Notes under the pieces: generated by a model
What the model was told of the DNA's origin: nothing
Databases searched by the model: none
Seen by the model: only the letters and a program-made list of their open reading frames with translations
Part shown: positions 20,630-28,407 of the stretch, in pieces
Position numbering within the stretch: position 1 is the first letter of the stretch
Layout: every line of letters starts with the position of its first letter
Translations under genes and position numbers: made by a program
NCBI GenBank assembly: GCA_023227695.1
Contig: JALNVE010000008.1
Location: forward strand, 1 to 28,809
Reading direction: 5' to 3'
Source: Paludibacteraceae bacterium
GTDB lineage: Bacteria; Bacteroidota; Bacteroidia; Bacteroidales; Paludibacteraceae
DNA: 28,809 nucleotides

Positions 20630-21373
20630 ATGAGAATTATTAGTATTGCTAGCCAAAAGGGTGGTTGCGGTAAGTCTACCATTACTACCATGCTTGCAAG
20701 TCACTTGGCTTACAAGCTAGAAAAAAAAATCTGTATCATTGACGCTGATACACGTCAACGCACGATACAACACATGCGTGAAATTGCTCTCGATGAGGTT
20801 AAGATAGATCCTCAAACTAAGGAACCTGCTGATGTAAAGCTTTGCCAAGCTTTCTGTCTACAAGACAAAAAACCTTATCCTATCATCGGTGCCAGTCTTG
20901 ACGACTCCATTTTCAATGTCTTGGAAGATGTCTTAAATAAAGATTATGACGTGGTGTTCATTGACCTTCCCGGTTCTATTGAGAACAATATTTTCTTTCA
21001 AGTCGTCGCTAACTGCGATATTTTGTTCATTCCTTTTATTCAGGACCCGGTAGACTTTCAGTCTAACTTCGACTTTTGCCGCGTCATCGTTAATGCTGTC
21101 CTGAAAAATAAAGAGAGTAGACTTAACTATATGTGCCGTTTCTGGAATCGATACAAGGATATTCGTCCTTCTCAGTTCGAAGAGATGAATTCTTTCTTAT
21201 CCGAATATATTCCAGATGTCATTCCTATGGTCAATAGGGTGGGGTATTCGGATGCTGTCTCAAATAGTCGATGCAGAAGTTCTCTTATTTCTCCTGCTGA
21301 GGAATTTCTTAATTACAAAAATTTCAATCTGAGGAACTTCCTTGAGGAGGCTTCTTCAATCATTCTTAAATAA
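20630..21373 (+). CDS. traA: TraA-like ParA/MinD-type ATPase
   Basis: This 247-residue protein starts MRIISIASQKGGCGKST, a deviant Walker A motif (KGGxGKST, residues 10-17) at the very N-terminus, as in ParA ATPases. The Walker B region VVFIDLPGS lies near residue 110. The frame is open back to 20573, but the ATG at 20630 gives the canonical N-terminus and a proper distance to the -7 box. In Bacteroides elements a ParA-like TraA opens the tra operon; roles in maintenance or in positioning of the transfer machinery are suggested but not established. The next gene follows 7 bp after its stop. Confidence 0.88.
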   Translation: MRIISIASQKGGCGKSTITTMLASHLAYKLEKKICIIDADTRQRTIQHMREIALDEVKIDPQTKEPADVKLCQAFCLQDKKPYPIIGASLDDSIFNVLEDVLNKDYDVVFIDLPGSIENNIFFQVVANCDILFIPFIQDPVDFQSNFDFCRVIVNAVLKNKESRLNYMCRFWNRYKDIRPSQFEEMNSFLSEYIPDVIPMVNRVGYSDAVSNSRCRSSLISPAEEFLNYKNFNLRNFLEEASSIILK

Positions 21374-21380
21374 TTCGGAT

Positions 21381-21899
21381 ATGGGTATAGGTGTCAAAAG
21401 ACCTAAAATTGATGCAAATCAGATTGATTCGCTTCTCGGAAGCGAATCTTCTCCTGCTAATGAGTCTCCTTCTCCTAGTAAGGTAATTAATAGTGTTGCG
21501 GATGTTCCTTCGGTTCCTGTGAATGAGGTCATTCCTTCGGTGGATCTTCATACTGATGATCCCGTTACTCCTGTGGTAAACGAAGAGATTCGAGATGTAA
21601 GCAACTTCTCTTTCGATAAGAAGGAGAAACCTTCTTATTCTTGCGAACAAAAGCTACGCGTCGTTTTACCTGCTCTTGACTCCATTTTGGAAAATAAGTC
21701 CGATGAGTTCTCTACTTCTAGAACTAGTAACATCACGTTACCTGATTCTCTGATCAGAGATCTTCAAGAACTAACTCTTCTTTCAAAGAAGAAATCTTAC
21801 GCTAGAAATATCCTTTCTAATGTTGTAAGTACCTTCTTGGCTGCATACAAAAAAGATATTGAAGCCGCAAAACAACGAAAATTGGATAGCCAAAAATAA
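21381..21899 (+). CDS. traB: TraB-like protein (DUF3408 type)
   Basis: This 172-residue protein has a disordered N-terminal 90 residues rich in S, P, D and V, and a folded C-terminal part from about residue 105. The segment ITLPDSLIRDLQELTLLSKK followed by a helix ending FLAAYKKDIEAAKQ fits the DUF3408 family that accompanies the TraA ATPase in Bacteroides elements and resembles a ribbon-helix-helix DNA-binding fold. It is probably the DNA-binding partner of TraA, by analogy with ParB. The ATG at 21381 follows the TraA stop by 7 bp; an upstream ATG at 21342 would overlap traA and is less likely. The identification rests on position and C-terminal pattern. Confidence 0.65.
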   Translation: MGIGVKRPKIDANQIDSLLGSESSPANESPSPSKVINSVADVPSVPVNEVIPSVDLHTDDPVTPVVNEEIRDVSNFSFDKKEKPSYSCEQKLRVVLPALDSILENKSDEFSTSRTSNITLPDSLIRDLQELTLLSKKKSYARNILSNVVSTFLAAYKKDIEAAKQRKLDSQK

Positions 21900-21904
21900 T
21901 TTGT

Positions 21905-22852
21905 ATGTTTGGAATATCTACATCTGGTTTTTTGGTCTTTATTGCTGGTGCTCTGGTTATCTTTAACGCAGGAGTCTTCCTTTATTTCCATTTCTTTGGA
22001 TCTTCCGACGAATTGAAAGAGTCCAAAAACGAATTGAGAAAGAAAAGAGGTAGTAATAACTTTGAAGAGATGTCCAAGGAAGTCTCTTATAACCAAAGTG
22101 TCATATCTACTTCTGATGACGACTCTGACAAAAAAAAGGATTTGTCCGACACCGACAAACAACTGCTTGACCTCCTCTATAGTAACGATTCTTCTGATGA
22201 AAGGGAGGTGAAATACAAGACTCCTTCTGATGATAACGAGAATTCGACGGAATCGGACGCTCCTGAAGAACAGAATCAAATTTCGACTGTGGACGATAAT
22301 CTGTCTCAGGAGGTTGTTTCTTCTTTTGTTTTTCCTCAATCTTCTAACGATTTTGATGAAAATATTGTCAATCCGGAAACGTTGGGTGATAATGACTTCT
22401 ATCCTGATTCTATCATAGATACTATTGATATGAACCCTTACACCATGGCAGGTTATCTTCCTGAAGAGTTCGACGACGATGACGGTATTCCTGTTGATGA
22501 TAATTTCTCTCTCAAGGACGAAGTTAATCGCTTGAAAGAGGACTTTGTGGTTAATGTGGATTCTTGTCCTACTAATGTAGATTCGGAAATAGGTTCTCCT
22601 ATTCCTGTCAAGAAAATTGATTTCTCCAACGTCATCGTTTCTTCGGATATTCAATTCAAAGATAATTCAATGGATTCGCTCTCTAGTAAATCTAATGATC
22701 CGTCTGATTTCGATTATAGTAGGGTCAATAACCTAATCGAACCGAACGATGACGAACCTGATTTCGATGAACCGATTATTGACGAACCTTCTGTTGTTGA
22801 ACAGGATTTTGATTCAAATGAACCAACTGAACCTCGTCTAAACGAAATGTGA
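21905..22852 (+). CDS. Membrane-anchored acidic protein, TraD-like by position
   Basis: This 315-residue protein has one N-terminal membrane segment (FLVFIAGALVIFNAGVFLYF, residues 9-28), a short basic stretch, then about 270 residues rich in D, S, E, N and P with no predicted globular domain. It ends in DEP-type repeats (DEPDFDEPIIDEPSVVEQD). Its place between traB and traE, single N-terminal anchor and acidic tail agree with TraD proteins of CTnDOT-like elements (DUF4122), though direct sequence similarity is weak. It probably sits in the inner membrane with the acidic tail in the cytoplasm. A 285-codon antisense ORF over it is a composition artefact. Confidence 0.5.
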   Translation: MFGISTSGFLVFIAGALVIFNAGVFLYFHFFGSSDELKESKNELRKKRGSNNFEEMSKEVSYNQSVISTSDDDSDKKKDLSDTDKQLLDLLYSNDSSDEREVKYKTPSDDNENSTESDAPEEQNQISTVDDNLSQEVVSSFVFPQSSNDFDENIVNPETLGDNDFYPDSIIDTIDMNPYTMAGYLPEEFDDDDGIPVDDNFSLKDEVNRLKEDFVVNVDSCPTNVDSEIGSPIPVKKIDFSNVIVSSDIQFKDNSMDSLSSKSNDPSDFDYSRVNNLIEPNDDEPDFDEPIIDEPSVVEQDFDSNEPTEPRLNEM

Positions 22853-22892
22853 TTTTATTTTATTTTATTTTTTTTAATTTATATTTATATAT

Positions 22893-23204
22893 ATGAGAAC
22901 CAAAAAAATTATTTTGACAGTGTACACACTGTTTTTGTCAACGTGTTTGTTCGCCGCTGGCGGAACAACAGGAACTGGTACTGCTTTGGATACTGCAGCT
23001 ACAGAGATAAAGGGGTATTTCAATACCGCTGTTAATATCTTTTACGCTGTATGCGCTATAATGGGACTTATAGGCGCATTTAAAGTGTATTCAAAATGGT
23101 CTTCTGGTGATCCGGATACAACAAAGACGGCTGCCGGCTGGTTCGGCGGTTTAATCTTTGCCGCTCTTGCTGTTACCGTATTGAAATCGGTATTTGTTGA
23201 CTAA
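22893..23204 (+). CDS. traE: TraE, pilin-like protein (DUF4134)
   Basis: This 103-residue protein has a signal peptide (MRTKKIILTVYTLFLSTCLFA), a short G/T-rich linker and two hydrophobic segments (VNIFYAVCAIMGLIGAF, near 47-63, and GWFGGLIFAALAVTVL, near 82-97) separated by a polar loop. This is the layout of DUF4134/TraE proteins, which correspond to VirB2-type pilins. It should be processed and inserted in the inner membrane as the pilus or channel subunit. The gene stands between AT-rich DNA and a perfect terminator (23215-23242), so it is probably expressed more strongly than the genes downstream. Confidence 0.88.
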   Translation: MRTKKIILTVYTLFLSTCLFAAGGTTGTGTALDTAATEIKGYFNTAVNIFYAVCAIMGLIGAFKVYSKWSSGDPDTTKTAAGWFGGLIFAALAVTVLKSVFVD

Positions 23205-23214
23205 ACATTTCTTT

Positions 23215-23242
23215 GAGAAGAGGTTATACCTCTTCTCTTTTT
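23215..23242 (+). terminator. Intrinsic terminator between traE and traF
   Basis: A perfect 10-bp stem (GAGAAGAGGT/ACCTCTTCTC) with a 3-nt loop is followed directly by TTTTT. It lies 11 bp after the traE stop and 15 bp before the traF start, inside a set of genes that otherwise overlap or nearly touch. Confidence 0.75.
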
Positions 23243-23257
23243 AGCTGAATTAATCTT

Positions 23258-23563
23258 ATGGATTTTAATATTAATAAGGGGGTTAACCGTCCTTTGGACT
23301 TTTACGGGTTAAAGGAGCAGAATATTATTTATTTTGCTGCTGGCATCCTAATAGCTATTGTATTCTATTTTTTCTTGGCGTTTATTAACCAATATGTCGC
23401 TATCGGAGTCGCTGTCGTTATCGCTGCCGTCGATTATCTAGCTTGCTATTATATTAATAATAAGTTCGGTGTTCATGGGTTGGCTAAGTCTTCTGCTATG
23501 AAGTCTTGCCCTCAACGTATTCAAATTAAACGCGTTAGGAATCTTCTTCTAAAAAACAAATAA
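23258..23563 (+). CDS. traF: TraF, VirB3-like membrane protein (DUF4133)
   Basis: This 101-residue protein opens NINKGVNRPLDFYGLKEQNI, a signature of DUF4133/TraF, and has two adjacent membrane segments (residues 24-43 and 45-66) and a basic C-terminus (PQRIQIKRVRNLLLKNK). It is the counterpart of VirB3, an inner-membrane partner of the VirB4 ATPase. The stop overlaps the start of traG by one base (TAATG), which fits the tight VirB3-VirB4 association. Confidence 0.88.
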   Translation: MDFNINKGVNRPLDFYGLKEQNIIYFAAGILIAIVFYFFLAFINQYVAIGVAVVIAAVDYLACYYINNKFGVHGLAKSSAMKSCPQRIQIKRVRNLLLKNK

Positions 23564-26073
23564 TGAATTTTAATATAAAAAGCAATCGTATAGAAAATTG
23601 TTTTCCGTTACTTTCTTACGAAAACAAATTCCTTACTTCAAAAAATGGTGACGCTACTCGTCTCTTCGAGGTGAACCTCGCTCAGGTCTTTACTTCTTCT
23701 GATGCGGATTTCGAAAACCATCACGCTACTTGGTGTAGGGCTCTGCGTTGTTTGCCCGATTTCTCTATCGTTCATAAACAAGATATTTTTACCGAGGAGG
23801 CTTACTTGGATGATTCCCCTTGGTCTTCATTTCTTCAGAATGCTTCAAAAAAACATTTCAATGGTCGAAATGTGCTCAACCATAAATGTTTCATTTACAT
23901 TACGCTTTCTTCTAAGAAGGGACTAAGAACCACTTCGGCTATGAATGCTATTCTAAGAAACAAGATAGTTCCTTCGGATTCTATTAACATTGAACGATTA
24001 GATAAATTCTCTGATGCTGTAAATCAATTTGTTACAGTTATTAATGGAGGCGGTTTTTTTTGCCGCGAACTCAACGAAGATGAAGTGGTAGGAAATAAAG
24101 AACATTTCGGAATCATTGAGAAATACCTTTCTCTTAATTTTACAGGAAAGGAAGAAATACTCCAAGACCTTCACGTCGAAGAGAAGGATCTTCTTATTGG
24201 AGATAAGTATGTGTCTTGTTTCTCTCTCGGAGAACTCACCGACCTTCCTAGCAAGGTGGAGACTCATCATCGTAATGATAAATTGTCAACGGATGTCTCT
24301 GAACTGTCTAATTCTATGGTTTTCCCGCTATGTTTAGGCATCCCTTTTAATCACATTTACAATCAGTTCTTCTTTATCGATGACTCTGTTGAGAATCTAA
24401 AGGAACTTGAGAAACAAGGGAAAAAGATGGAGTCGCTTTCTTCTATCTCTAGAGAGAATGCTATCAATAAGGAATTTAATGATGATTATCTCAATGAAGC
24501 TCAAATCATGAAGGAAAGGAGCATTCATTGCGCCTTTAATGTCATGCTTTGGGACAAGCACTATAACAATCTGATTTCGAAGAATTCTATCGTCGCCGGT
24601 CATCTCTCTATGATGGATTGCTATGCTTCTAAAACAGAAGTTATCGTACCTCACTTGTTTTGGGCTGCTATCCCTGGTGCTGCTTCTAATTTCCCAGTTG
24701 AGATGAAGTTTATGACCTTCATCGCTCAAGGCTGCTGCTTTATTAATAACGAAACTAATTATAAAAGTATCTCTAATCAGGAAAACTCTTGGGGAATAAA
24801 ATTAACGGACAGAATATCCGGAACTCCTGTAAGAATAGACCTTTCCGAAGAACCTTATAAAAGAGGATGGGCTTCTGCTAAGAATAAATTCATACTCGGC
24901 CCTTCCGGTTCTGGAAAATCTTTCTTTACTAACGTCCTTGTCGCTCAGAAATACGAACAGGGTGAACATGTGGTCATCGTCGATGTTGGCGATTCGTATC
25001 TCGGTCTTTGCAATCTTATTTCTGAACAGACCGGAGGTAAGGATGGTATCTATTACACATACAAGGATAATGAGCCTATCTCTTTTAACCCTTTCTTTGT
25101 CGAGGATTATGTCTATCCGGAAGAAAAGATGGCTCAACTTCTTTCCCTAATTTGCATCCTATGGAAAAATGAACATGAGGAAATATCTAAGGCGGAGGAA
25201 ACTCAGATTGAGACGGCTCTCAATCTTTACATTCGCATGATATGTGACAACAAAAAAGAATTCCCTTGTTTCAATTCCTTCTATAGTTTCCTCTCTCACC
25301 AATTTAAAGATAAGGTGATGGAGGAGAAAGTAAGAACCGAAAACTTCGATATAGAAAACCTACTTCAAGTCCTAGCTCCTTATGCAAGGGGTGGAAAATA
25401 TGACTACTTGCTGAATAGTAAAGATAGGGTGGATCTTCTTCACAAGAGATTTATCGTTTTCGAATTAGACAACATAAAGGACCACAAGGTGCTCTTTCCT
25501 ATTGTTACTATCGTTCTCATGGATACGTTCCTCTCTAAAATGAGACGTCTCAACTTCAATGAAAAAAAGGTCATTCTGATAGAAGAGGCTTGGAAGGCTA
25601 TCTCTAAATCCGGAACTGCTGAATTCATCAAGTATCTTTACAAGACTGTACGAAAACATAATGGTGAAGTTGCTATCGTTACTCAAGAAGTTGGTGATAT
25701 TATCGGTAATGAGATAATCAAGGATACTATTATTAATAATGCGGACGAAAAGGTTCTTCTCGATCAGTCTAAATTCTTGAACCGTTTCGATGAGATTCAG
25801 GAGGTTCTCGCTCTTTCTGATAAGGAAAAGGCTCTCGTTCTATCAATCAATAGAAATTTAAATTTTAATAATAGATCGAAATACAAAGAGGTCTTCATCT
25901 CTTTTAACTCCGTCTTTTCCGCTGTTTATGGGGTAGAAGTATCTAAGGAAGAATATCTCACCTTCTGCACTACGAAAGAGGAGAAGGGTAAGGTGCTTTT
26001 GCTTGCCGAAAAACTCGGATCTATGGAAAAAGCTATTAATAAATATATTGAACTTGAAAAAATAAAAAGATGA
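23563..26073 (+). CDS. traG: TraG, VirB4-type conjugation ATPase
   Basis: This 836-residue cytoplasmic ATPase powers channel and pilus assembly. Walker A GPSGSGKS lies at 446-453, the HVVIVDVGDSYLGL strand-loop follows at about 466-479, and Walker B KVILIEEAWKAI lies near 669-680 with the E674-E675 pair. The C-terminal TQEVGDIIGN motif (near residue 707) is typical of VirB4/TraG. The N-terminal 400 residues form the usual VirB4 N-domain. The length is normal for Bacteroides TraG. The ATGA overlap with traI indicates coupled translation. Confidence 0.94.
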   Translation: MNFNIKSNRIENCFPLLSYENKFLTSKNGDATRLFEVNLAQVFTSSDADFENHHATWCRALRCLPDFSIVHKQDIFTEEAYLDDSPWSSFLQNASKKHFNGRNVLNHKCFIYITLSSKKGLRTTSAMNAILRNKIVPSDSINIERLDKFSDAVNQFVTVINGGGFFCRELNEDEVVGNKEHFGIIEKYLSLNFTGKEEILQDLHVEEKDLLIGDKYVSCFSLGELTDLPSKVETHHRNDKLSTDVSELSNSMVFPLCLGIPFNHIYNQFFFIDDSVENLKELEKQGKKMESLSSISRENAINKEFNDDYLNEAQIMKERSIHCAFNVMLWDKHYNNLISKNSIVAGHLSMMDCYASKTEVIVPHLFWAAIPGAASNFPVEMKFMTFIAQGCCFINNETNYKSISNQENSWGIKLTDRISGTPVRIDLSEEPYKRGWASAKNKFILGPSGSGKSFFTNVLVAQKYEQGEHVVIVDVGDSYLGLCNLISEQTGGKDGIYYTYKDNEPISFNPFFVEDYVYPEEKMAQLLSLICILWKNEHEEISKAEETQIETALNLYIRMICDNKKEFPCFNSFYSFLSHQFKDKVMEEKVRTENFDIENLLQVLAPYARGGKYDYLLNSKDRVDLLHKRFIVFELDNIKDHKVLFPIVTIVLMDTFLSKMRRLNFNEKKVILIEEAWKAISKSGTAEFIKYLYKTVRKHNGEVAIVTQEVGDIIGNEIIKDTIINNADEKVLLDQSKFLNRFDEIQEVLALSDKEKALVLSINRNLNFNNRSKYKEVFISFNSVFSAVYGVEVSKEEYLTFCTTKEEKGKVLLLAEKLGSMEKAINKYIELEKIKR

Positions 26074-26696
26074 AAAGATTAACTATATTCTTGTGTATGC
26101 TTCTCGTATGCTATAATATGAGTGCACAAATGGTTGTTTCGGACCCTACCTCTATCGCACAAAGGGCGATGAACTTCGTCGATCAGATGAGCGAGGCAAT
26201 CGAAGAAAAGTATGCAATGTATGAACAGATTGAAAAAACTGTTCATCAGGCAGAACTGATAAAGAAAAATATGGATAAGTTTAAAAAAGTCATGGACTGG
26301 GTTAAAACAGGTAAGGAGATTATCTCCATTATTCAAACTACAGAGGATATTAGCAAAGAGCTTAACTCTTTTCGAAGGTATCTAATCGAATCGGATTATC
26401 TGACCGAAGACGAACAATATCGCCTCTATTCGCAAGGATTTGAAGTTTATTCTGATGCTATGAATTCTATTACTGATGCAAAAAAATATATCAGTGATTT
26501 TAAAAATGAGGATGATGCCGGACTTAGCTCCGCAGAGAGAATCGAACTCCTTTCTAAAATTAAAGAAGAGGTTTCCTCTTTGAAAATGAAGTTGAGACTT
26601 ATTCGTATCGATGCTAAAAAGAGAATTCAATATAAAAAGTCTAAATGCGACAGTTACTGCAATTTAGCTAATACATTTAATATTAAGGCAAAATGA
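26070..26696 (+). CDS. traI: TraI-like secreted transfer protein (DUF4141 type)
   Basis: This 208-residue protein has a signal peptide (MKRLTIFLCMLLVCYNMSAQ) followed by DPTSIAQRAMNFVDQMSEAI and long helices (EKTVHQAELIKKNMDKFKKV). This is the pattern of DUF4141/TraI of Bacteroides elements, comparable in place and build to VirB5-type proteins: exported, helical, periplasmic. The C-terminus is basic. The gene overlaps traG by 4 bp and traJ by 4 bp (ATGA in both cases). Confidence 0.82.
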   Translation: MKRLTIFLCMLLVCYNMSAQMVVSDPTSIAQRAMNFVDQMSEAIEEKYAMYEQIEKTVHQAELIKKNMDKFKKVMDWVKTGKEIISIIQTTEDISKELNSFRRYLIESDYLTEDEQYRLYSQGFEVYSDAMNSITDAKKYISDFKNEDDAGLSSAERIELLSKIKEEVSSLKMKLRLIRIDAKKRIQYKKSKCDSYCNLANTFNIKAK

Positions 26697-27769
26697 TATT
26701 TCTAAACGCTTACTCTTATGCTATGTTGGGGATGAACTCAATCATGCAGGATTTCTTTGATTACCTCGATAAGGTTTATCAGAATTGTACTAAAGATATC
26801 GGCACCGTTGCCGGAATAGGTTCTGCGCTCTGCGCAATATTTGCGCTCTTCTATATTGGAAATATTATATGGCATAGTTGGTGTCAGGGTGGATCCATTA
26901 ACCTTTACGCAATTTTCAAACCTTTCTGTATTGGTTTGATCATTGCCAATTTCGGAATTTTTACTCAGATGATTGATGGCGTCATGTCGCTAATCAACAA
27001 GCCGACTATGATCCTTGTCGAAAAATCAAACAACGATGCTGGCGATAACCTCGCTAATGTTATATCTAACATTAAATCTATTGACACATTCTCTGATGAT
27101 AATTATAATAATTCCTTTCAGGATTCTGAAAAGAAGGATAATTCCACAGAGGAGGAGAGCTTTATCTATTCTATTGGACAAGGAATTGGTAATTCCTTGT
27201 CTGGATTCTTCATGTGGCTATTCAATTCTGCTATAACTTATACTGTTACCTCTTTTGTGACAATTATTTCGCTGCTGGGCTCTATCGTAGCCCTTTGTGT
27301 TATGACGTTCGGTACTTTTACTAAGATTATTTTATTCTATATCGGACCGTTCGTTTTTGCATTGTCGCTTATTCCTTACTTCTCTGACTCAATTAGATCA
27401 TGGCTCGCAAGATACATAACAGTATGTCTTTACGCTCCTTGTATTAACATTATCAATTTTGGTATGATGAGCGTATATAACTTCTTTCTGGAGAACCTAT
27501 CTGCATCCGATTCTTTATCGGATGTCGGCAGTAATTATGCCAGTACATTCCCTATTGTTGCGATTAGTATTGCTGCCGCTTTCTGCTATATCTGCGTACC
27601 TTCGATTGCTGGTTTTATTATCAACTCGACGGGTGCTAAAGATATTACTCACGAGGCTGTCTCTCGCGGAGAAGGTTCCGCTAAACAAGGTATTGCTAAG
27701 GCTGCCGGAGCTGCCGGAGGTGGTGTGGCTACCGCTGTGCATGCTGTTAGTAATGGTATTAAAAAATGA
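26693..27769 (+). CDS. traJ: TraJ, VirB6-like polytopic membrane protein
   Basis: This 358-residue protein has several membrane segments: near 42-62 (IGSALCAIFALFYIGNIIW), 74-96, 165-185, 188-212, 213-226 and 288-310. The loop before the first segment (FFDYLDKVYQNC) and the GGSINLYAIFKPFCIGL stretch are characteristic of Bacteroides TraJ. It corresponds to VirB6, the inner-membrane channel component. The C-terminal 45 residues are G/A-rich and flexible. The start overlaps the traI stop. Confidence 0.88.
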   Translation: MIFLNAYSYAMLGMNSIMQDFFDYLDKVYQNCTKDIGTVAGIGSALCAIFALFYIGNIIWHSWCQGGSINLYAIFKPFCIGLIIANFGIFTQMIDGVMSLINKPTMILVEKSNNDAGDNLANVISNIKSIDTFSDDNYNNSFQDSEKKDNSTEEESFIYSIGQGIGNSLSGFFMWLFNSAITYTVTSFVTIISLLGSIVALCVMTFGTFTKIILFYIGPFVFALSLIPYFSDSIRSWLARYITVCLYAPCINIINFGMMSVYNFFLENLSASDSLSDVGSNYASTFPIVAISIAAAFCYICVPSIAGFIINSTGAKDITHEAVSRGEGSAKQGIAKAAGAAGGGVATAVHAVSNGIKK

Positions 27770-27776
27770 AGTGATA

Positions 27777-28403
27777 ATGTTAAAGTCTTTAGTTAATATT
27801 CAAAGTGCATTCTCCCACACAAGATTATTCTTAATTTTATTGGTGAGCTCCAATCTTATTATTTTGGGTTGTGTCGCTTTTTTCGCCTTTAACTTTAAGG
27901 TGAAACAGGAACAAAAGATTTATGCGCTACAAGGAGAACAGTCCTTGATGTTCGCATTGAATCAGAACACATCGGATAACAGGGAGGCGGAAGCAAATGC
28001 TACTATCCGCGATTTTCACGAACTGTTCTTTAACATCCTTCCGGATGCAAAAGAAATAGAATATAGGATGCAAAGAGCTCTGGCGATGTCTGATAATTCT
28101 GTCTACTCTGTTTACAAAAACTTGAAGGACAATAGGTATTACGAACAGATTACGGACGCCGGTATCTTTTGCCAGTTTAAATGTGACAGTATCAACATTG
28201 ATTTTACTCGTTATCCTTATCATTGCTCCATGTGGGGAAAAACGTCCATCGTTAGGACTTCTTCCACCACATTCCGAAATGTTGAGACTACTTGTCAACT
28301 GCGTAACTGCGCTAGAACTAACGCTTCTCCGCATGGTTTCCTTATCGAGAACTGGGAGGTGGTGGATAATTCCGATGTACAAGGAATTAATTCTTTATAT
28401 TAA
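27777..28403 (+). CDS. traK: TraK-like (VirB8-type) protein, first copy
   Basis: This 208-residue protein has one N-terminal membrane segment (about residues 17-40) and a periplasmic domain with the TraK pattern: SLMFALNQN, DFHELFFNILPDA, ALAMSDNSVYSVYKNL and, near the end, NASPHGFLIENWEV. It is the VirB8 counterpart in the Bacteroides system. The frame is open far upstream across traJ, but the ATG at 27777, 7 bp after the traJ stop, gives a normal TraK N-terminus. A second, different traK starts 4 bp after its stop. Confidence 0.88.
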   Translation: MLKSLVNIQSAFSHTRLFLILLVSSNLIILGCVAFFAFNFKVKQEQKIYALQGEQSLMFALNQNTSDNREAEANATIRDFHELFFNILPDAKEIEYRMQRALAMSDNSVYSVYKNLKDNRYYEQITDAGIFCQFKCDSINIDFTRYPYHCSMWGKTSIVRTSSTTFRNVETTCQLRNCARTNASPHGFLIENWEVVDNSDVQGINSLY

Positions 28404-28407
28404 TAAA

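Noticed and set aside
21366..21650. 94-codon antisense ORF over the TraB-like gene
   Set aside because: Same composition artefact (R/I/N-rich) opposite S/D/V-rich sense codons.
21797..22654. 285-codon antisense ORF over the TraD-like and TraB-like genes
   Set aside because: Its product is an I/R/F/N-rich low-complexity string, the mirror of GAT/TCT-type codons on the sense strand. No start signal or domain.
27522..27776. Long upstream extension of the first traK frame across traJ
   Set aside because: The extension is the alternate frame of traJ, leucine/serine-rich without domain. The ATG at 27777 gives a normal TraK.
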